Positions 1-11,863 of a DNA stretch of 64,000 bases are shown in pieces. Source of the stretch: Ptiloglossa arizonensis (lineage: Eukaryota; Arthropoda; Insecta; Hymenoptera; Colletidae); contig NW_027478593.1 of assembly GCF_051014685.1 (NCBI RefSeq), forward strand, positions 806,001 to 870,000, written 5' to 3'. Made by a program: the position numbers and the translations under genes. Position 1 is the first letter of the stretch. Each line of letters starts with the position of its first letter. The notes beneath the pieces were generated by a model that was not told the origin of the DNA, did no database searches, and saw nothing but the letters and a program-made list of their open reading frames with translations.

Positions 1-177
1 TGGTTGAGAAGGCAACAAATATTTCGCACTTCTGCGGCTCCAAACGCTTAACCAGAATGGCCTAGGGAAAAAATACACATACCGTTGCAACCGGACGAGT
101 TTCTACTTTCAGACGCAATAGGAATTTTTGGGTTAGGTCAATCCGTTCGCGAGATATGGGAGTTTGAATCTAAGAAA

Positions 178-354
178 TGGTTGAGAAGGCAACAAATTTT
201 TCGCACTTCTGCTGCTCCAATCGCTTAACCAGATTGGCCTAGGGAAAAAATACACAAACCGTTGTAATCGGGCGAGATTCTACTTTCAGACGCAGCCGGA
301 ATTTTTGGGTTTGGTCAATTCGTTCGCGAGATATGGGACTTTGAAGCTAAGAAA
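178..354 (+). repeat. Representative satellite monomer (177 bp)
   Basis: This copy serves as the reference frame. Offsets within the monomer are: TGGTTGAGAAGG at 1-12, AAATTTTT at 17-24, CTGCTGCTCC at 32-41, CCTAGG (AvrII) at 61-66, A6 at 68-73, ATACACA near 73-79, TCGGGCGAG at 91-99, CTTTCAGACGCAG at 106-118, GGAATTTTTGGG at 121-132, and the CENP-B-box-like element at 145-161, which contains TCGCGA. The unit is close to one nucleosome plus linker. I see no convincing internal half-monomer duplication. Confidence 0.95.
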
Positions 355-886
355 TGATTGAGAAGGCAACAAATTTTTCGCACTTCTGTTGCTCCAAACG
401 CTTAACCACAATGGCCTAGGGAAAAAATACACATACCGTTGTATTCGGGCGAGTTTCTAGTTTCAGATGCAATAGGAATTTTAGGGATAGGTCAAATCCG
501 TTCGCGAGATATGGGACTTTGAAGCTAAGAAGTGGTTGACAAGACAACAAATTTTTTGCAATTGTGCTGCTCCAGTCGCTTAACCAGATTGCCCTAGGGA
601 TAAAATACACATACCGTTGTAATCGGGCGAGTTTCTACTTTCAGATGCAGCAGGAATTTCTGGGTCTGGTCTATCCGTTCGCGAGATATGGGACATTGAA
701 GCCAAGAAATAGTTGAGAAGACAACAAATTTTTCGCAATTCTGCTGCTCCAAACGCTTAACCAGAATGGCCTAGGGAAAAAATACACATACCGTTGCAAC
801 CGGACGAGTTTCTACTTTCAGACGCAGCAGGAATTTTTGGGTTTGCTCAATCCGTTCGCGAGATATGGGACTTTGAAGCTAAGAAA

Positions 887-2303
887 TGGTTGACAAGACA
901 ACAAATTTTTTGCAATTCTGCTGCTCCAGTCGCTTAACCAGAATGGCCTAGGGGAAAAATACACATACCGTTGTAATCGGTCGAGTTTCTACTTTCAGAC
1001 GCAGCAGGAACTTTTGGGTTAGGTCAATCTGTTCGCGAGATATGTGAGTTTGAAGCCAAGAAATGCTTCAGAAGGCAACAAATTTTTCGCACTTCTGCTG
1101 CTCCAAACGCTTAACCACAATGGCCTAGGGAAAAAATACACATACCGTTGTATTCGGGCGAGTTTCTAGTTTCAGATGCAATAGGAATTTTAGGGATAGG
1201 TCAAATCCGTTCGCGGGATATGGGACTTTGAAGCTAAGAAATGGTTGACAAGATAACAAATTTTTCGCACATCTGCTGCCCCAAACGCTTAACCAGAATG
1301 GCCTAGGGGAAAAATACACACACCGTTGTAATCGGGCGAGTTTCTACTTTCAGACGCAGCAGGAATTATTGGGTTTGGTCAATCCGTTCGCGAGATATGG
1401 GAGTTTGAAGCTAAGAAATGGTTGAGAAGGCAACAAATTTTTCGCACTTCTGCTGCACCAATCGCTTAACCAGATTGGCCTAGGGAAAAAATACACATAC
1501 CGTTGTATTCGGGCGAGTTTCCACTTTCAGATGCAATAGGAATTTTAGGGTTAGGTCAACCCGTTCGCGAGATATGGGACTTTGAAACTAAGAAATGGTT
1601 GACAAGACAACAAATTTTTCGCACTTCTGCTGCTCCAATCGCGTAACCAGGATGGCCTAGGGGAAATATACACATACCGTTGTAATCGGGCGAGTTTCTA
1701 CTTTCAGACGCAGCAGGAACTTTTGTGTTAGGTCAATCCGTTCGCGAGATATGGGAGTTTGAAGCTGAGAAATGGTTGACAAGACAACAAATATTTCGCA
1801 CTTCTGCTGCTCCAAACGCTTAACCAGAATGGCCTAGGGAAAAAATACACATACCGTTGCAACCGGACGAGTTTCTACTTTCAGACGTATCAGGAATTTT
1901 TGGGTTTGGTCAATCCGTTCGCGAGATATGGGACTTTGAAGCTAAGAAATGGTTGACAAGACAACAAATTTTTTGCAATTCTGCTGCTCCAGTCGCTTAA
2001 CCAGATTGGACTAGGGATAAAATACACATACAGTTGTAATCGGGCGAGTTTCTACTTTCAGACGCAGCAGGAATTTCTGGGTCTGGTCTATCCGTTCGCG
2101 AGATATGGGACATTGAAGCCAAGAAATAGTTGAGAAGACAACAAATTTTTCGCACTTCTGCTGCTCCAAACGCTTAACCAGAATGGCCTAGGGAAAAAAT
2201 ACACATACCGTTGCAACCGGACGAGTTTCTACTTTCAGACGCAGCAGGAATTTTTGGGTTTGGTCAATCCGTTTGCGAGATATGGGACTTTGAAGCTAAG
2301 AAA
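887..2303 (+). repeat. 8-monomer HOR unit A1 (1417 bp)
   Basis: Eight distinguishable monomer types follow in fixed order. In order, their markers are: a GGTCGAG type; a type beginning CTTCAGAAGG with TTAACCACAATGG; a GATAACAAATTTTTCGCACA type; a CTGCACCAATC type; an ATCGCGTAACCAGG type; an AACAAATATTTCGC type; a CTAGGGATAAAATAC type; and a CAACCGGACGAG type. The unit is 8 x 177 + 1. The extra base is in the second monomer, which reads GGTCAAATCCG where others read GGTCAATCCG. Confidence 0.88.
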
Positions 2304-3720
2304 TGGTTGACAAGACAACAAATTTTTTGCAATTCTGCTGCTCCAGTCGCTTAACCAGAATGGCCTAGGGGAAAAATACACATACCGTTGTAATCGGTCG
2401 AGTTTCTACTTTCAGACGCAGCAGGAACTTTTGGGTTAGGTCAATCTGTTCGCGAGATATGTGAGTTTGAAGCCAAGAAATGCTTCAGAAGGCAACAAAT
2501 TTTTCGCACTTCTGCTGCTCCAAACGCTTAACCACAATGGCCTAGGGTAAAAATACACATACCGTTGTATTCGGGCGAGTTTCTAGTTTCAGATGCAATA
2601 GGAATTTTAGGGATAGGTCAAATCCGTTCGCGGGATATGGGACTTTGAAGCTAAGAAATGGTTGACAAGATAACAAATTTTTCGCACATCTGCTGCCCCA
2701 AACGCTTAACCAGAATGGCCTAGGGGAAAAATACACACACCGTTGTAATCGGGCGAGTTTCTACTTTCAGACGCAGCAGGAATTATTGGGTTTGGTCAAT
2801 CCGTTCGCGAGATATGGGAGTTTGAAGCTAAGAAATGGTTGAGAAGGCAACAAATTTTTCGCACTTCTGCTGCACCAATCGCTTAACCAGATTGGCCTAG
2901 GGAAAAAATACACATACCGTTGTATTCGGGCGAGTTTCCACTTTCAGATGCAATAGGAATTTTAGGGTTAAGTCAACCCGTTCGCGAGATATGGGACTTT
3001 GAAACTAAGAAATGGTTGACAAGACAACAAATTTTTCGCACTTCTGCTGCTCCAATCGCGTAACCAGGATGGCCTAGGGGAAATACACACATACCGTTGT
3101 AATCGGGCGAGTTTCTACTTTCAGACGCAGCAGGAACTTTTGGGTTAGGTCAATCCGTTCGCGAGATATGGGAGTTTGAAGCTGAGAAATGGTTGACAAG
3201 ACAACAAATATTTCGCACTTCTGCTGCTCCAAACGCTTAACCAGAATGGCCTAGGGAAAAAATACACATACCGTTGCAACCGGACGAGTTTCTACTTTCA
3301 GGCGCAGCAGGAATTTTTGGGTTTGGTCAATCCGTTCGCGAGATATGGGACTTTGAAGCTAAGAAATGGTTGACAAGACAACAAATTTTTTGCAATTCTG
3401 CTGCTCCAGTCGCTTAACCAGATTGGCCTAGGGATAAAATACACATACCGTTGTAATCGGGCGAGTTTCTACTTTCAGACGCAGCAGGAATTTCTGGGTC
3501 TGGTCTATCCGTTCGCGAGATATGGGACATTGAAGCCAAGAAATAGTTGAGAAGACAACAAATTTTTCGCACTTCTGCTGCTCCAAACGCTTAACCAGAA
3601 TGGCCTAGGGAAAAAATACACATACCGTTGCAACCGGACGAGTTTCTACTTTCAGGCGCAGCAGGAATTTTTGGGTTTGGTCAATCCGTTCGCGAGATAT
3701 GGGACTTTGAAGCTAAGAAA
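2304..3720 (+). repeat. 8-monomer HOR unit A2 (1417 bp)
   Basis: This is the second tandem copy of the eight-type unit at 887-2303, with the same order and the same extra A in the second monomer. A third unit begins at 3721 but departs within its first monomer, where ACAGATACCG and TAACTGG appear. The HOR therefore ends by recombination into a different monomer series. The last three monomers (from 3190) are also the start of block B. Confidence 0.87.
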
Positions 3721-6340
3721 TGGTTGACAAGACAACAAATTTTTTGCAATTCTGCTGCTCCAGTCGCTTAACCAGAATGGCCTAGGGAAAAAATACAGAT
3801 ACCGTTGTAACTGGACGAGTTTCTACTTTCAGACGCAATAGGAATTTTTGGGTTACGTCAATCCGTTCGCGAGATATGGGAGCTTGATGCTAAGAAATGG
3901 TTGAGAAGGCAACAAATTTTTCGCACTTCTGCTGCTCCAACTGCGTAACCAGGATGGCCTAGGGGAAAAATACACAAACCTTTTTAATCGGGCGAGTTTC
4001 TACTTTCAGACGCATCAGGAATTATTGTGTTTGGTCAATCCGTGCGCGAGATATGGGAGTTTGAAGCTAAGAAATAGTTGAGAAGACAACAAATTTTTCG
4101 CATTTCTGCTAATACAAACGCTTAACCCGAATGGCCTAGGGGAAAAGTACACATACCGTTGTAATCGGGCGAGTTTCTACTTTCAGACGCAGCCGGAATT
4201 TTTGGGTTTGATCAATCCGTTCGCGAGATATGGGAGTTTGAAGCTAAGAAATGGTTGAGAAGGCAACAAATTTTTCTCACTTCTGCAGCTCCAAACGCTT
4301 AACCAGAATGTCCTATGGGAAAAATACACATACCGTTGCAATCGGGCTACTTTCTACTTTCAGACGCAGCTGGACTTTTTGGGTTAGGTCAATCCGTTCG
4401 CGAGATATGGGAGTTTGAAGCTAAGAAATGGGTGAGAAGGTAACAAATTTTTCGCATTTCTGCTGCTCCAAACGCCTAACCAGAATGGCCTAGGGAAAAA
4501 ATACACATACCGTTGTAATCGGACGAGTTTCTACTTTCAGACGCAATAGGAACTTTTGGGTTAGGTCAATCCGTTCGCGAGATATGGGAGATTGAAGCTA
4601 AGAAATGGTTGACAAGACAACAAATTTGTCGCACTTCTGCTGCTCCAAACGCTTAACCAGAATGTCCTAGGGAAAAAATGCACATACCGTTGTAATCGGG
4701 CGAGTTTCTACTTTCAGATGCAATAGGAATTTTTGGGTTAGGTCAATCCGTTCGCGAGATATGGGAGTTTGAAGCTAAGAAATGGTTGAGAAGGCGACAC
4801 ATTTTTCGCACTTCTGCTGCTCCAAACGCTTAACCAGAACGGCCTGTGGAAAAAATACACGTACCGTTGTAATCGGGCGAGTTTCTCCTTTCAGACGCTG
4901 CAGGACTTTTTGGGTTAGGTCAATCCGTTCGCGACATATGGGAGTTTGAAGCTAAGAAATGTTTGAGATGAAAACAAATTGTTCGCACTTCTGCTGCTCC
5001 AAACGCTTAACCAAAATGGCCTAGGGAAAAAATACACATACCGTTGTAACTGGACGAGTTTCTACTTTCAGACGCAATAGGAATTTTTGGGTTACGTCGA
5101 TCCGTTCGCGAGATATGGGAGTTTGAAGCTAAGAAATGGTTGAGAAGGCAACAAATTTTTCGCACTTCTGCTGCTCCAATCGCGTAACCAGGATGGCCTA
5201 GGGGAAATATACACATACCGTTGTAGTCGGGCGAGTTTCTACTTTCAGACGCAGCAGGAACTTTCGGGTTAGGTCAATCCGTTCGCGAGATATGGGAGTT
5301 TGAAGCTAAGAAATGGTTGAGAAGGCCACAAATTTTTTGCAATTCTGCTGCTCCAGTCGCTTAACCAGAATGGCCTAGGGGAGAAATACACATACCGTTG
5401 TAATCGGGCGAGTTTCTACCTTCAGACGCAGCAGGAACTTTTGGGTTAGGTCAATCCGTTCGCGAGATATGGGAGTTTGAATCTAAGATATAGTTGAGAA
5501 GACAACAAATTTTTCGCATTTCTGCTGCTCCAAACGCTTAACCAGAATGGCCTAGGGAATAGTACACATGCCGTTGCAATCGGGTGAGTTTCTACTTTCA
5601 GACGCAGCAGGAATTTTTGCGTTAGGCCAATCTGTTCGCGAGATATGGGAGTTTGAAGTCACGAAATGGTTGAGAAGGCAACAAATTTTTCACGCTTCTG
5701 CTGTTCCACACGCTTAACCAGAATGGCCTAGGGAAAAAATACACATACCGTTGTAACAGGACGAGTTTCTACTTTCAGACGCAGCAGGAATTTTTGGGTT
5801 TGGTCAATCCGTTCGCGAGATATGGGAGTTTGAAACTAAGAAATGGTTGACAAGACAACAAATTTTTTGCACTTCTGCTGCTCCAAACGCTTAACCAGGA
5901 TGGCGTAGGGGAAATATACACATACCGTTGTAATCGGTCGAGTTTCTACTTTCAGACGCAGCAGGAACTTTTGGGTTAGGTCAATCTGTTCGCGAGATAT
6001 GTGAGTTTGATGACAAGAAATGGTTCAGAAGGCAACAAATTTTTCGCACTTCTGCTGCTCCAATCGCTTAACCAGAATGGCCTAGGGAAAAAATACACAT
6101 ACCGTTGTAACTGGACGAGTTTTTACTTTCAGACGCAATAGGAATTTTAGGGTTAGGTCAATCCGTTCGCGATATATGGGACTTTGAAACTGAGAAATGG
6201 TTGACAAGACAACAAATTCTTCGCACTTCTGCTTTTCCAATCGCTTAACCAGAATGGCCTAGGGAAAAAATACACATACCCTTGTATTCGGGCGAGATTC
6301 CACTTTCAGACGCAGCAGGAACTTTTGGGTTAGGTCAATC
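3190..6340 (+). repeat. HOR block B, copy 1
   Basis: The block matches 6552-9170. The offset is 3362 bp up to about 4474 and 2831 bp from about 5007, so copy 1 has three monomers (about 531 bp, roughly 4475-5006) that copy 2 lacks. Shared private markers include ACAGATACCG near 3796, ACAAACCTTTTTAATCGG near 3972, GCTAATACAAACGC near 4108, GAAGTCACGAAATGG near 5655 and CTGCTTTTCCAATCG near 6230. Both copies therefore descend from one segment of about 18 monomers. Confidence 0.85.
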
Positions 6341-6571
6341 TGTTCGCGAGATATGTGAGTTTGATGACAAGAAATGGTTCAGAAGGCAACAAATTTTTCG
6401 CACTTCTGCTGCTCCAATCGCTTAACCAGAATGGCCTAGGGAAAAAATACACATACCGTTGTAACTGGACGAGTTTTTACTTTCAGACGCAATAGGAATT
6501 TTAGGGTTAGGTCAATCCGTTCGCGATATATGGGACTTTGAAACTGAGAAATGGTTGACAAGACAACAAAT
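5950..6571 (+). repeat. Local two-monomer tandem duplication (354 bp offset)
   Basis: The stretch from about 5950 to 6217, containing the unusual GTGAGTTTGATGACAAG, recurs at about 6304-6571 exactly 354 bp (two monomers) later. The duplicate is absent from the corresponding place in block B copy 2 (about 8785-9170). It therefore arose in copy 1 after the block duplicated, or was lost from copy 2. Confidence 0.8.
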
Positions 6572-9170
6572 ATTTCGCACTTCTGCTGCTCCAAACGCTT
6601 AACCAGAATGGCCTAGGGAAAAAATACACATACCGTTGCAACCGGACGAGTTTCTACTTTCAGGCGCAGCAGGAATTTTTGGGTTTGGTCAATCCGTTCG
6701 CGAGATATGGGACTTTGAAGCTAAGAAATGGTTGACAAGACAACAAATTTTTTGCAATTCTGCTGCTCCAGTCGCTTAACCAGATTGGCCTAGGGATAAA
6801 ATACACATACCGTTGTAATCGGGCGAGTTTCTACTTTCAGACGCAGCAGGAATTTCTGGGTCTGGTCTATCCGTTCGCGAGATATGGGACATTGAAGCCA
6901 AGAAATAGTTGAGAAGACAACAAATTTTTCGCACTTCTGCTGCTCCAAACGCTTAACCAGAATGGCCTAGGGAAAAAATACACATACCGTTGCAACCGGA
7001 CGAGTTTCTACTTTCAGGCGCAGCAGGAATTTTTGGGTTTGGTCAATCCGTTCGCGAGATATGGGACTTTGAAGCTAAGAAATGGTTGACAAGACAACAA
7101 ATTTTTTGCAATTCTGCTGCTCCAGTCGCTTAACCAGAATGGCCTAGGGAAAAAATACAGATACCGTTGTAACTGGACGAGTTTCTACTTTCAGACGCAA
7201 TAGGAATTTTTGGGTTACGTCAATCCGTTCGCGAGATATGGGAGCTTGATGCTAAGAAATGGTTGAGAAGGCAACAAATTTTTCGCACTTCTGCTGCTCC
7301 AACTGCGTAACCAGGATGGCCTAGGGGAAAAATACACAAACCTTTTTAATCGGGCGAGTTTCTACTTTCAGACGCATCAGGAATTATTGTGTTTGGTCAA
7401 TCCGTGCGCGAGATATGGGAGTTTGAAGCTAAGAAATAGTTGAGAAGACAACAAATTTTTCGCATTTCTGCTAATACAAACGCTTAACCCGAATGGCCTA
7501 GGGGAAAAGTACACATACCGTTGTAATCGGGCGAGTTTCTACTTTCAGACGCAGCCGGAATTTTTGGGTTTGATCAATCCGTTCGCGAGATATGGGAGTT
7601 TGAAGCTAAGAAATGGTTGAGAAGGCAACAAATTTTTCTCACTTCTGCAGCTCCAAACGCTTAACCAGAATGTCCTATGGGAAAAATACACATACCGTTG
7701 CAATCGGGCTACTTTCTACTTTCAGACGCAGCTGGACTTTTTGGGTTAGGTCAATCCGTTCGCGAGATATGGGAGTTTGAAGCTAAGAAATGGGTGAGAA
7801 GGTAACAAATTTTTCGCATTTCTGCTGCTCCAAACGCTTAACCAAAATGGCCTAGGGAAAAAATACACATACCGTTGTAACTGGACGAGTTTCTACTTTC
7901 AGACGCAATAGGAATTTTTGGGTTACGTCGATCCGTTCGCGAGATATGGGAGTTTGAAGCTAAGAAATGGTTGAGAAGGCAACAAATTTTTCGCACTTCT
8001 GCTGCTCCAATCGCGTAACCAGGATGGCCTAGGGGAAATATACACATACCGTTGTAGTCGGGCGAGTTTCTACTTTCAGACGCAGCAGGAACTTTCGGGT
8101 TAGGTCAATCCGTTCGCGAGATATGGGAGTTTGAAGCTAAGAAATGGTTGAGAAGGCCACAAATTTTTTGCAATTCTGCTGCTCCAGTCGCTTAACCAGA
8201 ATGGCCTAGGGGAGAAATACACATACCGTTGTAATCGGGCGAGTTTCTACCTTCAGACGCAGCAGGAACTTTTGGGTTAGGTCAATCCGTTCGCGAGATA
8301 TGGGAGTTTGAATCTAAGATATAGTTGAGAAGACAACAAATTTTTCGCATTTCTGCTGCTCCAAACGCTTAACCAGAATGGCCTAGGGAATAGTACACAT
8401 GCCGTTGCAATCGGGTGAGTTTCTACTTTCAGACGCAGCAGGAATTTTTGCGTTAGGCCAATCTGTTCGCGAGATATGGGAGTTTGAAGTCACGAAATGG
8501 TTGAGAAGGCAACAAATTTTTCACGCTTCTGCTGTTCCACACGCTTAACCAGAATGGCCTAGGGAAAAAATACACATACCGTTGTAACAGGACGAGTTTC
8601 TACTTTCAGACGCAGCAGGAATTTTTGGGTTTGGTCAATCCGTTCGCGAGATATGGGAGTTTGAAACTAAGAAATGGTTGACAAGACAACAAATTTTTTG
8701 CACTTCTGCTGCTCCAAACGCTTAACCAGGATGGCGTAGGGGAAATATACACATACCGTTGTAATCGGTCGAGTTTCTACTTTCAGACGCAGCAGGAACT
8801 TTTGGGTTAGGTCAATCTGTTCGCGAGATATGTGAGTTTGATGACAAGAAATGGTTCAGAAGGCAACAAATTTTTCGCACTTCTGCTGCTCCAATCGCTT
8901 AACCAGAATGGCCTAGGGAAAAAATACACATACCGTTGTAACTGGACGAGTTTTTACTTTCAGACGCAATAGGAATTTTAGGGTTAGGTCAATCCGTTCG
9001 CGATATATGGGACTTTGAAACTGAGAAATGGTTGACAAGACAACAAATTCTTCGCACTTCTGCTTTTCCAATCGCTTAACCAGAATGGCCTAGGGAAAAA
9101 ATACACATACCCTTGTATTCGGGCGAGATTCCACTTTCAGACGCAGCAGGAACTTTTGGGTTAGGTCAAT
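6552..9170 (+). repeat. HOR block B, copy 2
   Basis: This is the second copy of the segment at 3190-6340, joined almost directly behind it, so B is a direct tandem duplication. It lacks three monomers after about 7835, where the sequence passes straight from the GGGTGAGAAGG monomer to the AACCAAAATGG monomer. The private markers GTCACGAAATGG and CTGCTTTTCC recur in the same order. It ends near 9170 and passes into a transition series of about 750 bp before block A resumes at 9915. Confidence 0.85.
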
Positions 9171-9914
9171 CCGTTCGCGAGATATGGGAGTTTGAAGCTA
9201 AGAAATAGTTGAGAAGACAACAAATTTTTCGCACTTCTGCTGCTCCAAACGCTTAACCAGAATGGTCTAGGGAAAAAATACACATACCGTTGTATTCGTG
9301 CGAGTTTCTAGTTTCAGATGCAATAGGAATTTTAGGGATAGGTCAAATCCGTTCGCGGTATATGGGACTTTGAAGCTAAGAAATGGTTGACAAGATAACA
9401 AATTTTTCGCACATCTGCTGCCACAAACGCTTAACCAGAATGGCCTAGGGGAAAAATACACATACCGTTGTAATCGGGCGAGTTTCTACTTTCAGACGCA
9501 GCCGGAATTTTTGGGTTTGGTCAATCCGTTCGCGAGATATGGGAGTTTGAAGCTAAGAAATGGTTGACAAGGCAACAAATTTTTCGCACTTCTGCTGCTC
9601 CAAACGTTTAACCAGATTGGCCTAGGGAAAAAATACACATACCGTTGTATTCGGGCGAGTTTCCACTTTCAGACGCAATAGGAATTTTTGGTTTCGGTCA
9701 ATCCGTTCGCGAGATATGGGAGTTTGAAGCTAAGAAATGGTTGAGAAGGGAACAAATTTTTCGAACTTCTGCTGCTCCAATCGCTTAACCAGAATGGCCT
9801 AGGGAAAAAATACACATACCGTTGTAATCGGTCGAGTTTCTACTTTCAGACGCAGCAGGAACTTTTGGGTTAGGTCAATCCGTTCGCGAGATATGGGAGT
9901 TTGAAGCTAAGAAA
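9171..9914 (+). repeat. Transition monomers between blocks B and A
   Basis: About four monomers link block B copy 2 to block A right copy. They include another 178-bp monomer with GGTCAAATCCG (near 9345) that carries a changed GCGGTATATG, and a CGTTTAACC variant near 9605. I see nothing here except satellite sequence. No larger duplicate of this stretch stood out on reading. Confidence 0.7.
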
Positions 9915-10446
9915 TGGTTGAGAAGGCAACAAATATTTCGCACTTCTGCGGCTCCAAACGCTTAACCAGAATGGCCTAGGGAAAAAATACACATACCGTT
10001 GCAACCGGACGAGTTTCTACTTTCAGACGCAATAGGAATTTTTGGGTTAGGTCAATCCGTTCGCGAGATATGGGAGTTTGAATCTAAGAAATGGTTGAGA
10101 AGGCAACAAATTTTTCGCACTTCTGCTGCTCCAATCGCTTAACCAGATTGGCCTAGGGAAAAAATACACAAACCGTTGTAATCGGGCGAGTTTCTACTTT
10201 CAGACGCAGCCGGAATTTTTGGGTTTGGTCAATTCGTTCGCGAGATATGGGACTTTGAAGCTAAGAAATGATTGAGAAGGCAACAAATTTTTCGCACTTC
10301 TGTTGCTCCAAACGCTTAACCACAATGGCCTAGGGAAAAAATACACATACCGTTGTATTCGGGCGAGTTTCTAGTTTCAGATGCAATAGGAATTTTAGGG
10401 ATAGGTCAAATCCGTTCGCGAGATATGGGACTTTGAAGCTAAGAAA

Positions 10447-11863
10447 TGGTTGACAAGACAACAAATTTTTTGCAATTCTGCTGCTCCAGTCGCTTAACCA
10501 GAATGGCCTAGGGGAAAAATACACATACCGTTGTAATCGGTCGAGTTTCTACTTTCAGACGCAGCAGGAACTTTTGGGTTAGGTCAATCTGTTCGCGAGA
10601 TATGTGAGTTTGAAGCCAAGAAATGCTTCAGAAGGCAACAAATTTTTCGCACTTCTGCTGCTCCAAACGCTTAACCACAATGGCCTAGGGAAAAAATACA
10701 CATACCGTTGTATTCGGGCGAGTTTCTAGTATCAGATGCAATAGGAATTTTAGGGATAGGTCAAATCCGTTCGCGGGATATGGGACTTTGAAGCTAAGAA
10801 ATGGTTGACAAGATAACAAATTTTTCGCACATCTGCTGCCCCAAACGCTTAACCAGAATGGCCTAGGGGAAAAATACACACACCGTTGTAATCGGGCGAG
10901 TTTCTACTTTCAGACGCAGCAGGAATTATTGGGTTTGGTCAATCCGTTCGCGAGATATGGGAGTTTGAAGCTAAGAAATGGTTGAGAAGGCAACAAATTT
11001 TTCGCACTTCTGCTGCACCAATCGCTTAACCAGATTGGCCTAGGGAAAAAATACACATACCGTTGTATTCGGGCGAGTTTCCACTTTCAGATGCAATAGG
11101 AATTTTAGGGTTAGGTCAACCCGTTCGCGAGATATGGGACTTTGAAACTAAGAAATGGTTGACAAGACAACAAATTTTTCGCACTTCTGCTGCTCCAATC
11201 GCGTAACCAGGATGGCCTAGGGGAAATATACACATACCGTTGTAATCGGGCGAGTTTCTACTTTCAGACGCAGCAGGAACTTTTGGGTTAGGTCAATCCG
11301 TTCGCGAGATATGGGAGTTTGAAGCTGAGAAATGGTTGACAAGACAACAAATATTTCGCACTTCTGCTGCTCCAAACGCTTAACCAGAATGGCCTAGGGA
11401 AAAAATACACATACCGTTGCAACCGGACGAGTTTCTACTTTCAGACGCATCAGGAATTTTTGGGTTTGGTCAATCCGTTCGCGAGATATGGGACTTTGAA
11501 GCTAAGAAATGGTTGACAAGACAACAAATTTTTTGCAATTCTGCTGCTCCAGTCGCTTAACCAGATTGGACTAGGGATAAAATACACATACAGTTGTAAT
11601 CGGGCGAGTTTCTACTTTCAGACGCAGCAGGAATTTCTGGGTCTGGTCTATCCGTTCGCGAGATATGGGACATTGAAGCCAAGAAATAGTTGAGAAGACA
11701 ACAAATTTTTCGCACTTCTGCTGCTCCAAACGCTTAACCAGAATGGCCTAGGGAAAAAATACACATACCGTTGCAACCGGACGAGTTTCTACTTTCAGAC
11801 GCAGCAGGAATTTTTGGGTTTGGTCAATCCGTTTGCGAGATATGGGACTTTGAAGCTAAGAAA
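10447..11863 (+). repeat. 8-monomer HOR unit A3 (1417 bp)
   Basis: This is the third instance of the eight-type HOR, equivalent to 887-2303 at an offset of 9560 bp. It keeps the 178-bp second monomer. Small private changes distinguish it, for example CTAGTATCAG near 10735 where the others read CTAGTTTCAG. Confidence 0.87.

Larger units (their letters stand above)
1..3189 (+). repeat. HOR block A, left copy
   Basis: The block aligns with 9915-12740. The offset is 9914 bp up to about 532 and 9560 bp from 887 onward, because the left copy carries two extra monomers at about 533-886. Those two are the same types as positions 7 and 8 of the 8-mer HOR. Differences between the copies are few (for example a G/T change near 1717 and a C/T change near 1887). 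This indicates recent duplication of a multi-kilobase segment rather than independent drift. Boundaries are approximate because flanking sequence is also satellite. Confidence 0.85.

Noticed and set aside
178..354. Phased A-tract curvature within the monomer
   Set aside because: The A/T tracts at 17-24, 68-73 and 123-129 are about 50, 55 and 71 bp apart, not clear multiples of the helical turn, so strong phased bending is not supported.
178..354. Internal dimeric origin of the 177-bp monomer (two related halves)
   Set aside because: The only internal similarities are short (GAGTTT twice, two T-tracts) and do not align at a constant spacing.
1125..1319. 64-codon open frames on the - strand, seen at about ten left-hand places and, in a shifted form, at 22409, 23647, 29839 and 31077
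   Set aside because: They are the complement of the same monomer type read through a one-base insertion or variant stop. Their repetition follows the HOR copies exactly and there is no evidence of coding.
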